A stretch of DNA of 37,737 bases from Candidatus Intestinimonas stercoravium (GCA_019117605.1 DWZK01000077.1:1-37737); one strand, 5' to 3'. Counted from the stretch's first letter, positions 7,653 to 15,473 are shown. Numbers and translations are program-made. The notes: generated from the letters alone by a model not told the origin.

Positions 7653-8954
7653 TTGACGAAATATGTTATCCGCGGCGGCAAGCCGCTTTACGGCGATGTG
7701 GAGATCAGCGGGGCGAAGAACGCGGCGGTGGCCATCATCCCCGCCGCCCTGCTGGTGGACGGCGTCTGCCGGATCGAGAACGTGCCCCAGATCAGCGACG
7801 TGACCCTGCTTTTGAAGATCTTGCAGGAATTGGGCGCCGATATCCGCACGGTGGACCGCACCACCGTGGATATCGACTGCACCCACATCCGCAACGCCAA
7901 GGTGCCCGACGGCATGGCCCGGCAGATCCGGGCCTCCTACTACCTGATCGGCGCTCTGCTGGGCCGCTTCGGCGAGTCCCTGGTGCCGCCTCCGGGCGGG
8001 TGCCATCTGGGCACCCGGCCCATCGACCAGCACATCAAGGGCTTCGTGGCCATGGGGGCCGATGTGGACGTGCGGGGCGGCTATATCCACGCCACCGCCC
8101 GGAACGGCCGGCTCCAGGGGGGGCAGGTCTACCTGGACATCGTGTCCGTGGGCGCCACCATGAACATCATGCTGGCCGCCGCCCTGGCCCAGGGCATGAC
8201 CATCATCGAGAACGCCGCCAAGGAGCCCCACATCGTGGATCTGGCCAACTTCCTCAACTCCATGGGGGCCCAGATCATGGGGGCGGGCACCGACGTCATC
8301 AAGATCCGGGGGGTGGACCGCCTGCGCGGCGGCACCTACTCCATCATCCCCGACCAGATCGAGGCGGGCACCTATATGGCCGCTGTGGCCGCCGCCGGCG
8401 GCCGGGTGCGCCTGAAGAACGTGATCCCCAAGCACATGGACTGCATCTCCGCCAAGCTGGTGGAGATGGGCGTGGAGATCGAGGAGGGGGACGACGAGAT
8501 CGTGGTGAGCCGGGCCCCTGAGAAGCGGCTCACCCGCACCAACATCAAGACCCTGCCCTATCCCGGCTTCCCCACCGACATGCAGCCCCAGATCGCCGTG
8601 GCCCTCTGCCTGGCCGAGGGCACCAGCGTGGTCACCGAAGGGGTATGGGACAGCCGCTACCGCTATGTGGACGAGATCCGCCGCCTGGGGGCCGAGATCC
8701 AGGTGGACGGCAAGATCGCCGTCATCGAGGGCGTGGACCGGCTCACCGGCGCGCCGGTGCAGGCCTGCGACCTGCGGGCCGGGGCCGCCATGGTCATCGC
8801 CGGCCTGGCCGCCCAGGGCGTCACCGAGGTGGACCAGGTCCAGTATATCGAGCGGGGCTATGAGGACATCGTCCGCAAGCTCTCCGGGATCGGGGCCGAC
8901 ATCCGTGTGGTGGTCACTCCCGACGAGGAGAAGGCCCAGGCCTCCGCGGGCTGA
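7653..8954 (+). CDS. murA: UDP-N-acetylglucosamine 1-carboxyvinyltransferase
   Basis: A 433-residue EPSP-synthase-fold enzyme that transfers enolpyruvate from PEP to UDP-GlcNAc, the first committed step of peptidoglycan synthesis, in the cytoplasm. The N-terminus ISGAKNAA carries the conserved Lys22 and Asn23, and the active-site loop has the catalytic cysteine (Cys117, in PGGCHLGTRPID) that fosfomycin attacks in this family. It uses a TTG start preceded by AGAAGGTG. Firmicutes often have two MurA paralogues; which this is cannot be told here. Its place beside the yycJ-type gene and rlmH, opposite the wal genes, makes this a cell-wall neighbourhood. Confidence 0.96.
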   Translation: MTKYVIRGGKPLYGDVEISGAKNAAVAIIPAALLVDGVCRIENVPQISDVTLLLKILQELGADIRTVDRTTVDIDCTHIRNAKVPDGMARQIRASYYLIGALLGRFGESLVPPPGGCHLGTRPIDQHIKGFVAMGADVDVRGGYIHATARNGRLQGGQVYLDIVSVGATMNIMLAAALAQGMTIIENAAKEPHIVDLANFLNSMGAQIMGAGTDVIKIRGVDRLRGGTYSIIPDQIEAGTYMAAVAAAGGRVRLKNVIPKHMDCISAKLVEMGVEIEEGDDEIVVSRAPEKRLTRTNIKTLPYPGFPTDMQPQIAVALCLAEGTSVVTEGVWDSRYRYVDEIRRLGAEIQVDGKIAVIEGVDRLTGAPVQACDLRAGAAMVIAGLAAQGVTEVDQVQYIERGYEDIVRKLSGIGADIRVVVTPDEEKAQASAG

Positions 8955-8961
8955 CGGGCGC

Positions 8962-8992
8962 GGGCGGCGGCACACTGCCGCCGCCCTGTTTT
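8962..8992 (+). terminator. Terminator-like hairpin after murA
   Basis: A perfect 11-bp GC stem (GGGCGGCGGCA, loop CAC, its complement) followed by TGTTTT, 7 bp after the murA stop. It lies directly ahead of the next gene in the same direction, so it probably attenuates rather than ends transcription. Confidence 0.65.
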
Positions 8993-9020
8993 CCATCCCT
9001 TTTACTTAGGAGCGATCTCT

Positions 9021-9827
9021 TTGCTGACACTTACCACACTGGCCAGCGGTTCTTCCGGGAACTGCCTGCTGCTCTCCTGCGGGGACGTCCACCTGTTGGT
9101 GGACGCGGGGATCTCCTGCCGCCGGATCTGCACCGGCCTGAAGGCCCTGGGCGTGGAGCCGGAGGCGCTCTCCGGCGTGCTCATCACCCACGAGCACACC
9201 GACCACATCGCCGGGCTGGCCACCCTGACCAAAAGATACGCGATCCCGGTGTACGCCAGCCCCGGCACCGGGCGGCAGCTCTGCTACCGCATCGCCGCCC
9301 TGGAGGACGTGCTCCACACCTGCCGGCCCTGCACCGCCTTCTCGGTGGACGGGCTGGACGTGGAGACCTTCCCCCTCTCCCACGACGCCGCCGAGCCCAT
9401 GGGCTTCGCCGTCTCCGACGGGGGCCGGAAGGCAGCGGTGGCCACCGACCTGGGGGTGGTGACCCCCGAGGTGGAGGCGGCCATGGCGGGGGCCGGGCTG
9501 GTGGTGGTGGAGGCCAACCACGATGTGGACTGGCTGGAGCAGGGGCCCTACCCCTATCCCCTCAAGCAGCGGATCCTGGGGGACCGGGGCCATCTGTCCA
9601 ACGAGGCGGGGGCCCGGCTGGCCTGCCGGGCGGCGGAGGCGGGCGCCCACACCATCCTCCTGGCCCACCTCTCCCACGAGAACAACACCCCCCAGCGCGC
9701 CCGCACGGCGGCGGAGATCTGCCTGCGGGGCAGCGGCATCCGCCCCGGGGCGGACGTGGTGCTGGAGGTGGCGCCCCGCTCGGAGCCGGGCCGGACCTGC
9801 CCGGTGGGGGAGGCCGTGCTGTGCTGA
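9021..9827 (+). CDS. yycJ: YycJ/WalJ-type metallo-beta-lactamase-fold hydrolase
   Basis: A 268-residue metallo-beta-lactamase-fold protein. The metal motif THEHTDHIAG (His57, His59, Asp61, His62) is complete, and further ligand candidates occur in LSHDA, ATDLG and LAHLSHEN. Sequence and length fit the YycJ/WalJ (VicX) group, normally encoded with walRK; a nuclease or DNA-repair role has been suggested for that group. Here it is on the opposite strand from walRK but only about 4 kb away. The TTG at 9021 is chosen because AGGAG lies 8 nt upstream. Its end overlaps the rlmH start by 7 bp. Confidence 0.88.
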   Translation: MLTLTTLASGSSGNCLLLSCGDVHLLVDAGISCRRICTGLKALGVEPEALSGVLITHEHTDHIAGLATLTKRYAIPVYASPGTGRQLCYRIAALEDVLHTCRPCTAFSVDGLDVETFPLSHDAAEPMGFAVSDGGRKAAVATDLGVVTPEVEAAMAGAGLVVVEANHDVDWLEQGPYPYPLKQRILGDRGHLSNEAGARLACRAAEAGAHTILLAHLSHENNTPQRARTAAEICLRGSGIRPGADVVLEVAPRSEPGRTCPVGEAVLC

Positions 9828-10303
9828 GCGTCTATCTCATCTGCGTGGGCAAGCTGAAGGAGAAGTTCTACCGGGACGCCTGCGCCGAGTATCAGAAGCG
9901 GCTGGGGGGCTATTGCAAGCTCACCCTGATCGAGCTGCCCGAGGAGCGGCTCCCCGCCGCCCCCAGCCGGGCCCAGATCGACGCGGCCCTGGAGAAGGAG
10001 GCCGCCGCCGTCCGCTCCAAGCTGCCCCCGGGGGCCAGCGTCGTGGCCCTGTGCATCGAGGGGGACCTCTGCTCCAGCGAGGACCTCTCCGCCCTGCTCG
10101 CGGGCTGGGCCCAGACGGGGCAGAAACATCTGGTGTTCCTCATCGGGGGCTCCTATGGGCTCCACCCCTCCCTCAAGGCCCTGGCTTGGAGGCGGCTGTC
10201 CATGTCCCCCATGACTTTCCCCCACCATCTGGCCCGGGTGATGCTGCTCGAGCAGATCTACCGCGGCTTCAAGATCGGCGAGGGGAGCGGCTATCACAAG
10301 TGA
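9821..10303 (+). CDS. rlmH: 23S rRNA pseudouridine-1915 N3-methyltransferase
   Basis: A 160-residue SPOUT-class methyltransferase. The family hallmarks are present: the N-terminal strand LICVGKLKE, the SAM-binding knot with LIGGSYGL, and the C-terminal YRGFKIGEGSGYHK. RlmH methylates pseudouridine 1915 in helix 69 of 23S rRNA on assembled ribosomes using SAM. The start is a GTG within the end of the preceding gene (7-bp overlap) with GGGGGAGG upstream. Conservation next to yycJ and walRK is common in Firmicutes. Confidence 0.95.
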   Translation: MLSVYLICVGKLKEKFYRDACAEYQKRLGGYCKLTLIELPEERLPAAPSRAQIDAALEKEAAAVRSKLPPGASVVALCIEGDLCSSEDLSALLAGWAQTGQKHLVFLIGGSYGLHPSLKALAWRRLSMSPMTFPHHLARVMLLEQIYRGFKIGEGSGYHK

Positions 10304-10373
10304 CCCGGGGCCCTCGCCCTGTCTCGCTCCAGATCTGCCGTGGACCTGATAACGTGATAAAGGAGGAGTCAAA

Positions 10374-12101
10374 ATGTCCTACATGGAGACCTATCAGAAG
10401 TGGCTGGAGAGCCCCGCCCTCAGCGCCGAGGAGAAGGCGGAGCTCCAGTCCATCGCCAACGATCCCAAGGAGATCGAGAGCCGGTTCTTCGCCCCCCTGG
10501 AGTTCGGCACCGCCGGCCTCCGCGGCACCATGGCGGTGGGCCTGCACAACATGAACGTGCATGTGGTCCGCCATGCCACCCAGGCCTTCGCCGAGGTCAT
10601 CCTGGCCGAGGGGGCCGAGGCCGCCGCCAAGGGGGTGGCCGTGTGCTTCGACTGCCGCAACCACTCCGCCGAGTTCGCCCGGGAGGCCGCCCGGGTCATG
10701 GCGGGCAACGGGATCCCCGTCCGGCTCTTCGAGTCCCTCCGCCCCACCCCCGAGCTGTCCTTCGCCATCCGGGAGTACGGCTGCATCGCGGGCATCAACG
10801 TCACCGCCAGCCACAACCCCAAGGAGTACAACGGCTATAAGGTCTACTGGGCCGACGGCGCCCAGCTGCCCCCCCACCACGCCGACGCCATCGCCAAGAA
10901 GATGGCGGAGCTGGACCTGTTCACCTCGGTGAAGGAGGCGGACTTCGACGCCGCCCGCGCCGCCGGGCAGATCGTCATGATGGGGGAGGAGACCGACGAG
11001 CGCTTCCTGGCCAACGTCATGGCCCAGGTCAACGACCGCGCCGCGGTGGAGAAGGTGGCGGACACCTTCAAGATGATCTACACCCCCTTCCACGGCACCG
11101 GCTACAAGCTGATCCCCGAGGTGCTCCGCCGCATGGGCATGAAGCACGTGATCTGCGTGCCCGAGCAGATGGTCATCGACGGGGACTTCCCCACCGTGGT
11201 CTCCCCCAACCCGGAGAACCCCGAGGGCTTCTACCTGGCGGTGGACCTGGCCAAGAAGGAGGGGGCGGACTTCATCCTGGGCTCCGACCCCGACGCCGAC
11301 CGGGTGGGCATCATGGTCCGCAACGACAAGGGCGAGTATATCACCATCTCCGGCAACCAGACCGGCGTGCTGATGCTGGACTACCTCATCGGGGCCAAGA
11401 AGCGCGCCGGCGCCCTGCCCGCCAACGCGGTGGCCCTCAAGACCATCGTCACCACCGAGATGGCCCGCAAGGTGGCCGAGACCAACGGGGTCAAGTGCTT
11501 CGACACCTTCACCGGCTTCAAGTTCATGGCCGAGAAGAAGAACGCCCTGGAGGCCACCGGCGAGGGGAAGGTCATCTTCTCCTACGAGGAGTCCTACGGC
11601 TATATGATCGGCGACTACGTCCGGGACAAGGACGCGGTGACCGCCGCCCTGGTGCTCACCGAGATGGCCGCCTGGTACGCCGGCCAGGGCATGACCCTCT
11701 ACGACGCCCTCATGAAGCTCTATGAGAAGTACGGCTGGTACGGGGAGAAGACCCTGAACCTGGTGATGCCCGGCCTGGACGGCCTGAAGAAGATGGCCGC
11801 CCTGATGAAGGACCTGCGGGAGCATCCCCTCACCGAGATCGCCGGGGTGGCCGTGACCCAGCGGAAGGACTACTCCACCGGCGTCCAGGAGGACGCGGCC
11901 ACCGGCGAGAAGGTGGAGATGGAGCTCAAGGGCTCCAACGTCCTCAAGTACAAGCTGGCCGACGGCACCGATCTGGTGGTCCGCCCCTCCGGCACCGAGC
12001 CCAAGGTCAAGGTCTATATCCTGGCCCAGGGCGGCAGCAAGGCCGAGTGCGACGAGAAGGTGGCCAAGTACGCCGCCTGGGCGGACACGCTGAAGGGCTG
12101 A
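10374..12101 (+). CDS. Phosphoglucomutase/phosphomannomutase family enzyme
   Basis: A 575-residue alpha-D-phosphohexomutase. It has all four family signatures: the phosphoserine loop TASHNP (Ser146), the metal loop SDPDADRVG, the sugar-binding loop EESYG and the phosphate-binding RPSGTEPKVK near the C-terminus. It interconverts hexose 1- and 6-phosphates; length and the N-terminal extension resemble the PgcA-type phosphoglucomutases of Firmicutes, which feed UDP-glucose and cell-envelope glycans. Mannose versus glucose preference cannot be read from sequence alone. AAGGAGG lies 8 nt before the ATG. A strong terminator follows. Confidence 0.93.
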   Translation: MSYMETYQKWLESPALSAEEKAELQSIANDPKEIESRFFAPLEFGTAGLRGTMAVGLHNMNVHVVRHATQAFAEVILAEGAEAAAKGVAVCFDCRNHSAEFAREAARVMAGNGIPVRLFESLRPTPELSFAIREYGCIAGINVTASHNPKEYNGYKVYWADGAQLPPHHADAIAKKMAELDLFTSVKEADFDAARAAGQIVMMGEETDERFLANVMAQVNDRAAVEKVADTFKMIYTPFHGTGYKLIPEVLRRMGMKHVICVPEQMVIDGDFPTVVSPNPENPEGFYLAVDLAKKEGADFILGSDPDADRVGIMVRNDKGEYITISGNQTGVLMLDYLIGAKKRAGALPANAVALKTIVTTEMARKVAETNGVKCFDTFTGFKFMAEKKNALEATGEGKVIFSYEESYGYMIGDYVRDKDAVTAALVLTEMAAWYAGQGMTLYDALMKLYEKYGWYGEKTLNLVMPGLDGLKKMAALMKDLREHPLTEIAGVAVTQRKDYSTGVQEDAATGEKVEMELKGSNVLKYKLADGTDLVVRPSGTEPKVKVYILAQGGSKAECDEKVAKYAAWADTLKG

Positions 12102-12128
12102 GCCGCGTTCCATATCCCGACCCGTTCC

Positions 12129-12166
12129 AGGGCCCGGCGCAGGATCTGCGCCGGGCCCTTTTATTT
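12129..12166 (+). terminator. Intrinsic terminator after the phosphohexomutase gene
   Basis: A GC-rich hairpin (arm AGGGCCCGGCGCAG with a complementary arm) followed by TTTTATTT. It closes the rightward group that begins with murA. Confidence 0.9.
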
Positions 12167-12179
12167 CTCCATTTCCCCC

Positions 12180-12233
12180 TTGACGATCTCAATATTTGTG
12201 ATATTCTATAATGATTTGACACACCAAATGTCA
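12180..12233 (+). promoter_or_regulatory. Putative promoter and operator of the accessory gene pair
   Basis: The stretch is AT-rich for this window. TTGACG (12180-12185) is followed by TATTCT at a 16-bp spacing or by a perfect TATAAT (12207-12212) at a too-long 21 bp. An inverted repeat TGACA-N7-TGTCA (12217-12233) lies just downstream, where a repressor could act. Promoter and operator roles are inferred. Confidence 0.45.
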
Positions 12234-12268
12234 GATGGGCGGCAGGGGGATAGACAGGAGGGATAGAT

Positions 12269-13036
12269 GTGTACCAGTATGTCAGCAGGGACGCTCTGTC
12301 GGGCGTCCGGAGCTGTTGCTCCGACCTCATCAACCAGCTGAAGCAGCGCATCAACAACGACGGGGAGCTGAAAGTGACGGCCTACCTGGTGGGCAGCGGC
12401 GCGCGGAATATGGTCACCCAAAACGCCAACGAGCCCATCGATCTGGACTATAACTTGGAGATCCTCTCCCCTCATTTTCCCGGATGGGAATGGAGTGGAC
12501 GGCGGATCAAGGAGTACATCAAGGAGCAGTTCGACGATATCCTTTGCGCGAACAACTGGGGGTATTGCCGGGACTCCACCTCGGTCCTCACCACCGCGCA
12601 GCGTTCTTTGAAGGGCGTCCGCTTCAGCATCGACCTGGCCATCCTCCGCCAGGACAGCCTGGGATACCACCGGCTGATCCATGATAAAACCGGCTTTATA
12701 GACCGTGACCAGTGGTACTGGAACCAAGTCCCGTATTCCCAGGGTCTTGATAAGCGTATCGAGCAACTCAAAGACTGTCATCTGTGGAATGAGGTCCGGG
12801 ATGCCTATCTGGACAAAAAGGATCTGTACCTCAGTCGGCAGGAACAGAAACGGCACCCCTCTTTCAACGTGTACATCGAGGCGGTCAACCAGGTTCATGA
12901 CAAATACTTTCCCCCTTTAGCTTCAGCATATCACACTCTCTCCCCAGCTCAGGTATATTCAAGCGATATGTGGACAGTGAGACGTCCCCTCAAAACTACG
13001 GCAGGGAGGTATCAGAATGCGTGGAACAGTTTTTGA
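12269..13036 (+). CDS. Orphan nucleotidyltransferase-fold protein
   Basis: A 255-residue protein with a nucleotidyltransferase (pol-beta) active-site pattern: a GSG turn (42-44, in YLVGSGARN), the DxD pair Asp58/Asp60 in IDLDYN, and a candidate third carboxylate Asp122 in FSIDLAIL. The elements are correctly ordered and spaced, so the fold call is fair; substrate and role are unknown. I recall uncharacterised proteins with the same start (YVSR...CC..LIN) in other Clostridia. The fold also occurs in antibiotic adenylyltransferases, CD-NTases and AbiEii/MenT toxins, none of which it clearly matches. Base composition is less GC-rich than its neighbours. Its end overlaps the next small gene by 20 bp, suggesting one transcript. 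Confidence 0.75.
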   Translation: MYQYVSRDALSGVRSCCSDLINQLKQRINNDGELKVTAYLVGSGARNMVTQNANEPIDLDYNLEILSPHFPGWEWSGRRIKEYIKEQFDDILCANNWGYCRDSTSVLTTAQRSLKGVRFSIDLAILRQDSLGYHRLIHDKTGFIDRDQWYWNQVPYSQGLDKRIEQLKDCHLWNEVRDAYLDKKDLYLSRQEQKRHPSFNVYIEAVNQVHDKYFPPLASAYHTLSPAQVYSSDMWTVRRPLKTTAGRYQNAWNSF

Positions 13037-13208
13037 CTTTGAAGATGGCAGCTTCCTCTTTCCTTTCTCCGACAACATGGCCATGTCCCCGGATGGAGGA
13101 ATGATGATGCGCCTCTCCGACAACATGGCCCTGGACATGGAGTCCGGGGAGGTCCACATGACCTCCCCCTGGCCGGAAGATGACTGTGAGGATGACAGCG
13201 GCTGGTAA
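13017..13208 (+). CDS. 63-residue acidic repeat protein, unknown function
   Basis: A short but credible gene: GGGAGG lies 7 nt before the ATG, it overlaps the upstream gene by 20 bp, and a terminator follows at 13227. The protein starts MRGTVFDFEDGSFLFPF and has two tandem units built on SDNMAM/SDNMAL, each followed by an acidic and glycine turn (SPDGG, DMESGE), ending in an acidic tail (EDDCEDDSGW). The repeat is visible in DNA as a perfect 17-bp match (13066-13082 and 13114-13130, 48 bp apart). The design suggests a small beta-rich or metal-binding protein. I do not recognise a function. Confidence 0.75.
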   Translation: MRGTVFDFEDGSFLFPFSDNMAMSPDGGMMMRLSDNMALDMESGEVHMTSPWPEDDCEDDSGW

Positions 13209-13226
13209 CTGGCAGGCCAGCATCTC

Positions 13227-13261
13227 AAAAGGGACGTCCCCCAGACCGGGACGTCCCTTTT
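13227..13261. terminator. Bidirectional terminator
   Basis: A perfect 14-bp stem (AAAAGGGACGTCCC, 7-nt loop, GGGACGTCCCTTTT) with A and T tracts on both sides, so it can work in either direction. It ends the nucleotidyltransferase pair and probably originally also ended the convergent DUF1846 gene, whose duplicated tail begins 12 bp to the right. Confidence 0.88.
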
Positions 13262-13273
13262 CTGTACGCTTAT

Positions 13274-13305
13274 TTGTGATAGAGCTTATTGGTCTCGTGC
13301 TGGGG
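13274..13305. repeat. Direct repeat copy 1: duplicated 3' end of the DUF1846 gene
   Basis: 32 bp identical at 31 positions to 13837-13868. Read on the minus strand it encodes ETNKLYHK followed by a TAA stop; the homology weakly continues upstream as PQ before ETNK. It sits next to the bidirectional terminator, so it looks like the original end of the gene. Confidence 0.85.
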
Positions 13306-13309
13306 GGCG

Positions 13310-13711
13310 CTAGTACGGCGGAGGGAGCGAGGACCAGACGGCCCAGGCGAGAGAACAGGGGGCGGCAAGGCCCAGCAGGATGGAGAGCCCTCCTCCCAGG
13401 GCGAGCCCGCAGAAGACGGCGGCGAGGCAGGCGCACACCGCGGCCAGCCAGATGACGCCCCGGAACTGGTAGCACTCTGCACGGAAGCGGGCGCGGGGGG
13501 CGGAGGCCCGCTGGATCCGGGCGTCCAGGCCGCGCAGCTGCTCCCTCTTCTCCTCTATCCTCTCTTCAAGGCCCGTGAGGAGGGCACGCCCCGGATCGCT
13601 GGGCTCTAACTGCCGGAGAGGGGCCATGCCGGGACTGCCCGCCTGGAAGAGAAGGTCGACGATCTCAAGCCGCAATTCCGCTCGCCGCTGTTCCAGCTCC
13701 TCTACGCTCAT
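13310..13711 (-). CDS. Small coiled-coil membrane protein, unknown function
   Basis: A 133-residue protein with an AGGAGG at 13719-13724 ahead of the ATG. The first about 75 residues are charged and helical (EELEQRRAELRLEI; LEERIEEKREQL), probably a coiled coil. Two hydrophobic segments follow (about 86-106 and 107-127), so the protein is a membrane hairpin with a cytoplasmic coiled-coil head. No family is recognised. It is the only gene in the roughly 530-bp segment bracketed by the 32-bp direct repeats, so it may be cargo of an inserted element. Confidence 0.7.
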   Translation of the reverse strand: MSVEELEQRRAELRLEIVDLLFQAGSPGMAPLRQLEPSDPGRALLTGLEERIEEKREQLRGLDARIQRASAPRARFRAECYQFRGVIWLAAVCACLAAVFCGLALGGGLSILLGLAAPCSLAWAVWSSLPPPY

Positions 13712-13832
13712 GAGACAGCCTCCTTCTCATTTACAAAGACGCTGAACTATCAATCGGGATGGGGCATACCGAACTTGTACCGCATCGTCAGGCGCAAGAG
13801 CCGCCGTCCCTTCCGTCAGGGCAGGTCGCCCC

Positions 13833-15317
13833 TCACTTGTGATAGAGCTTATTGGTCTCGTACTGGGGCTCACAGGTGAGGCGGAGGCCCAGCTTGGCGT
13901 AGGTGTTCACGTCCACGGGGGAGAGGATCACGGAGGAGTGGGCCTCGCACTGGCGGAGGCGGGCGAGCTGGTCCAGGGCCTGCCGGGCCAGGGGGTCGGT
14001 GGTGGCGCTGATGGTGAGGGCGATGAGGATCTCGTCGGAGTGGAGCCGGGGATTGCTGCTGCCCAGGTGCTTGACCTTCACGGTCTGGATGGGCTCCAGG
14101 GCCTCCCGGGAGATGAGGTGGTGCTCGTGGCCGATCCCCGCCAGCCGCTTGAGGGCGTTGAGCAGGGTGGCGGAGGTGGCCCCCATGAGGTCGGTGGTCT
14201 TGCCGGTGACCACCTCGCCGTCGGGGAGCTCGATGGCGGCGGCGGGCTTGCCCGTCTCCTCCGCCACGGCGTTGGCGGCGGCGATCACCGGGCGGATGGA
14301 GGGGTCCACCTGGGCCTGCCGCATAAGCAGCTCCAGCTTGTATATCGTCTCGTCCTCACAGCGGCCCTGCCGCCGCTCGCTCAGGGCGGTGTAGTACCGG
14401 CAGACGATCTCCTGCCGGGCGGCGGCCTGGACCGCCTCGTCGTCGATGATGCAGTTGCCCACCATATTCACCCCCATGTCGGTGGGGGACTTGTAGGGGC
14501 ACTCGCCGGTGATCTTCTCGAAGATGGCGGAGAGGACGGGGAAGATCTCCACGTCCCGGTTGTAGTTGACGGTGGACACGCCGTAGGCCCGCAGGTGGAA
14601 GGGGTCGATCATGTTCACGTCGTTGAGGTCGGCGGTGGCCGCCTCGTAGGCCAGGTTCACCGGGTGATCCAGGGGCAGGTTCCAGATGGGGAAGGTCTCG
14701 AACTTGGCGTAGCCGGCCTTGACCCCCCGCTTGTACTCGTGGTAGAGCTGGGAGAGGCACACGGCCATCTTGCCGCTGCCGGGGCCGGGTGCGGTTACCA
14801 CCACCAGGGGCCGGGAGGTCTCCACATACTCGTTCCTGCCGTAGCCCTCGTCGCTGACGATCAGGGGCACGTTGTTGGGATAGCCCGCGATGGGGTAGTG
14901 GAGGAACACCCGGATCCCCAGGTCTTCCAGCCGCTTCTTGAAGGCGTCGGCGGCGGGCTGCCGGTCGTACTGGGTGACCACCACGCTGCCCACATAGAGG
15001 CCCCGGTCCCGGAAGGCGTCGATCAGCCGGAGCACGTCCACATCGTAGGTGATGCCCAGGTCCCCCCGGACCTTGTTCTTCTCGATGTCGCTGGCGCAGA
15101 TGGCGATCACCACCTCCACATCCTCCTTCAGCTCGGAGAGCATCCGGATCTTGCTGTCCGGCTGGAAGCCGGGGAGCACCCGGGAGGCGTGGTAGTCGTC
15201 GAAGAGCTTGCCCCCGAACTCCAGGTAGAGCTTGTCCCCGAACTGGGCGATCCGCTCCCTGATGTGGGCGGACTGGGTCTCCAGATACTTGTCGTTGTCG
15301 AAGCCGATCTTCCTCAT
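13833..15317 (-). CDS. DUF1846 (UPF0371) family protein
   Basis: A 494-residue protein matching the DUF1846 family in length and sequence: the start KIGFDNDKYL, the P-loop-like stretch VVVTAPGPGSGKMA, the VNYNRDVEIFPV segment and the C-terminus ending ETNKLYHK. Structures of the family exist but the biochemical function is not established; the GPGSGK stretch suggests nucleotide or phosphate binding. AAGGGGAAGAGAAG precedes the ATG, and a strong promoter lies at 15357-15385. Oddity: its 3' end is duplicated at 13274-13305, so its present last codons may have been supplied by an insertion. Confidence 0.92.
   Translation of the reverse strand: MRKIGFDNDKYLETQSAHIRERIAQFGDKLYLEFGGKLFDDYHASRVLPGFQPDSKIRMLSELKEDVEVVIAICASDIEKNKVRGDLGITYDVDVLRLIDAFRDRGLYVGSVVVTQYDRQPAADAFKKRLEDLGIRVFLHYPIAGYPNNVPLIVSDEGYGRNEYVETSRPLVVVTAPGPGSGKMAVCLSQLYHEYKRGVKAGYAKFETFPIWNLPLDHPVNLAYEAATADLNDVNMIDPFHLRAYGVSTVNYNRDVEIFPVLSAIFEKITGECPYKSPTDMGVNMVGNCIIDDEAVQAAARQEIVCRYYTALSERRQGRCEDETIYKLELLMRQAQVDPSIRPVIAAANAVAEETGKPAAAIELPDGEVVTGKTTDLMGATSATLLNALKRLAGIGHEHHLISREALEPIQTVKVKHLGSSNPRLHSDEILIALTISATTDPLARQALDQLARLRQCEAHSSVILSPVDVNTYAKLGLRLTCEPQYETNKLYHK
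13837..13868. repeat. Direct repeat copy 2: current 3' end of the DUF1846 gene
   Basis: Partner of 13274-13305 (31 of 32 bp identical). This copy lies inside the DUF1846 coding region and is followed by a TGA stop, not the TAA of copy 1. The two copies bracket 13306-13836. Confidence 0.85.
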
Positions 15318-15356
15318 CTTCTCTTCCCCTTTACCCCATTTTTATCTAACTGATTT

Positions 15357-15385
15357 ATTTTACCCGTCAAAGGGGCGGGAGTCAA
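15357..15385 (-). promoter_or_regulatory. Promoter for the DUF1846 gene
   Basis: On the minus strand TTGACT (15380-15385), a 17-bp spacer and TAAAAT (15357-15362), about 40 bp ahead of the start codon at 15317. Confidence 0.8.
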
Positions 15386-15416
15386 GGGCACAGGCCGCGC
15401 CGCCCCCCTCTTCTCT

Positions 15417-15445
15417 TTGCAAGGGGCGGCGGTCTGTGGTACAAT
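15417..15445 (+). promoter_or_regulatory. Extended -10 promoter for tex
   Basis: TTGCAA (15417-15422), 17-bp spacer, TACAAT (15440-15445), with TG at 15437-15438 giving an extended -10. It is divergent from the DUF1846 promoter and about 30 bp from the tex ATG. Confidence 0.8.
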
Positions 15446-15473
15446 ATCCCCACATCGAGCAAAGGAGCACGCT

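Noticed and set aside
13270..13482. Minus-strand frame ending in ETNKLYHK as a gene
   Set aside because: Only the last about 10 codons match the DUF1846 end; the rest is an off-frame shadow of the 133-residue gene. Treated as a repeat, not a gene.
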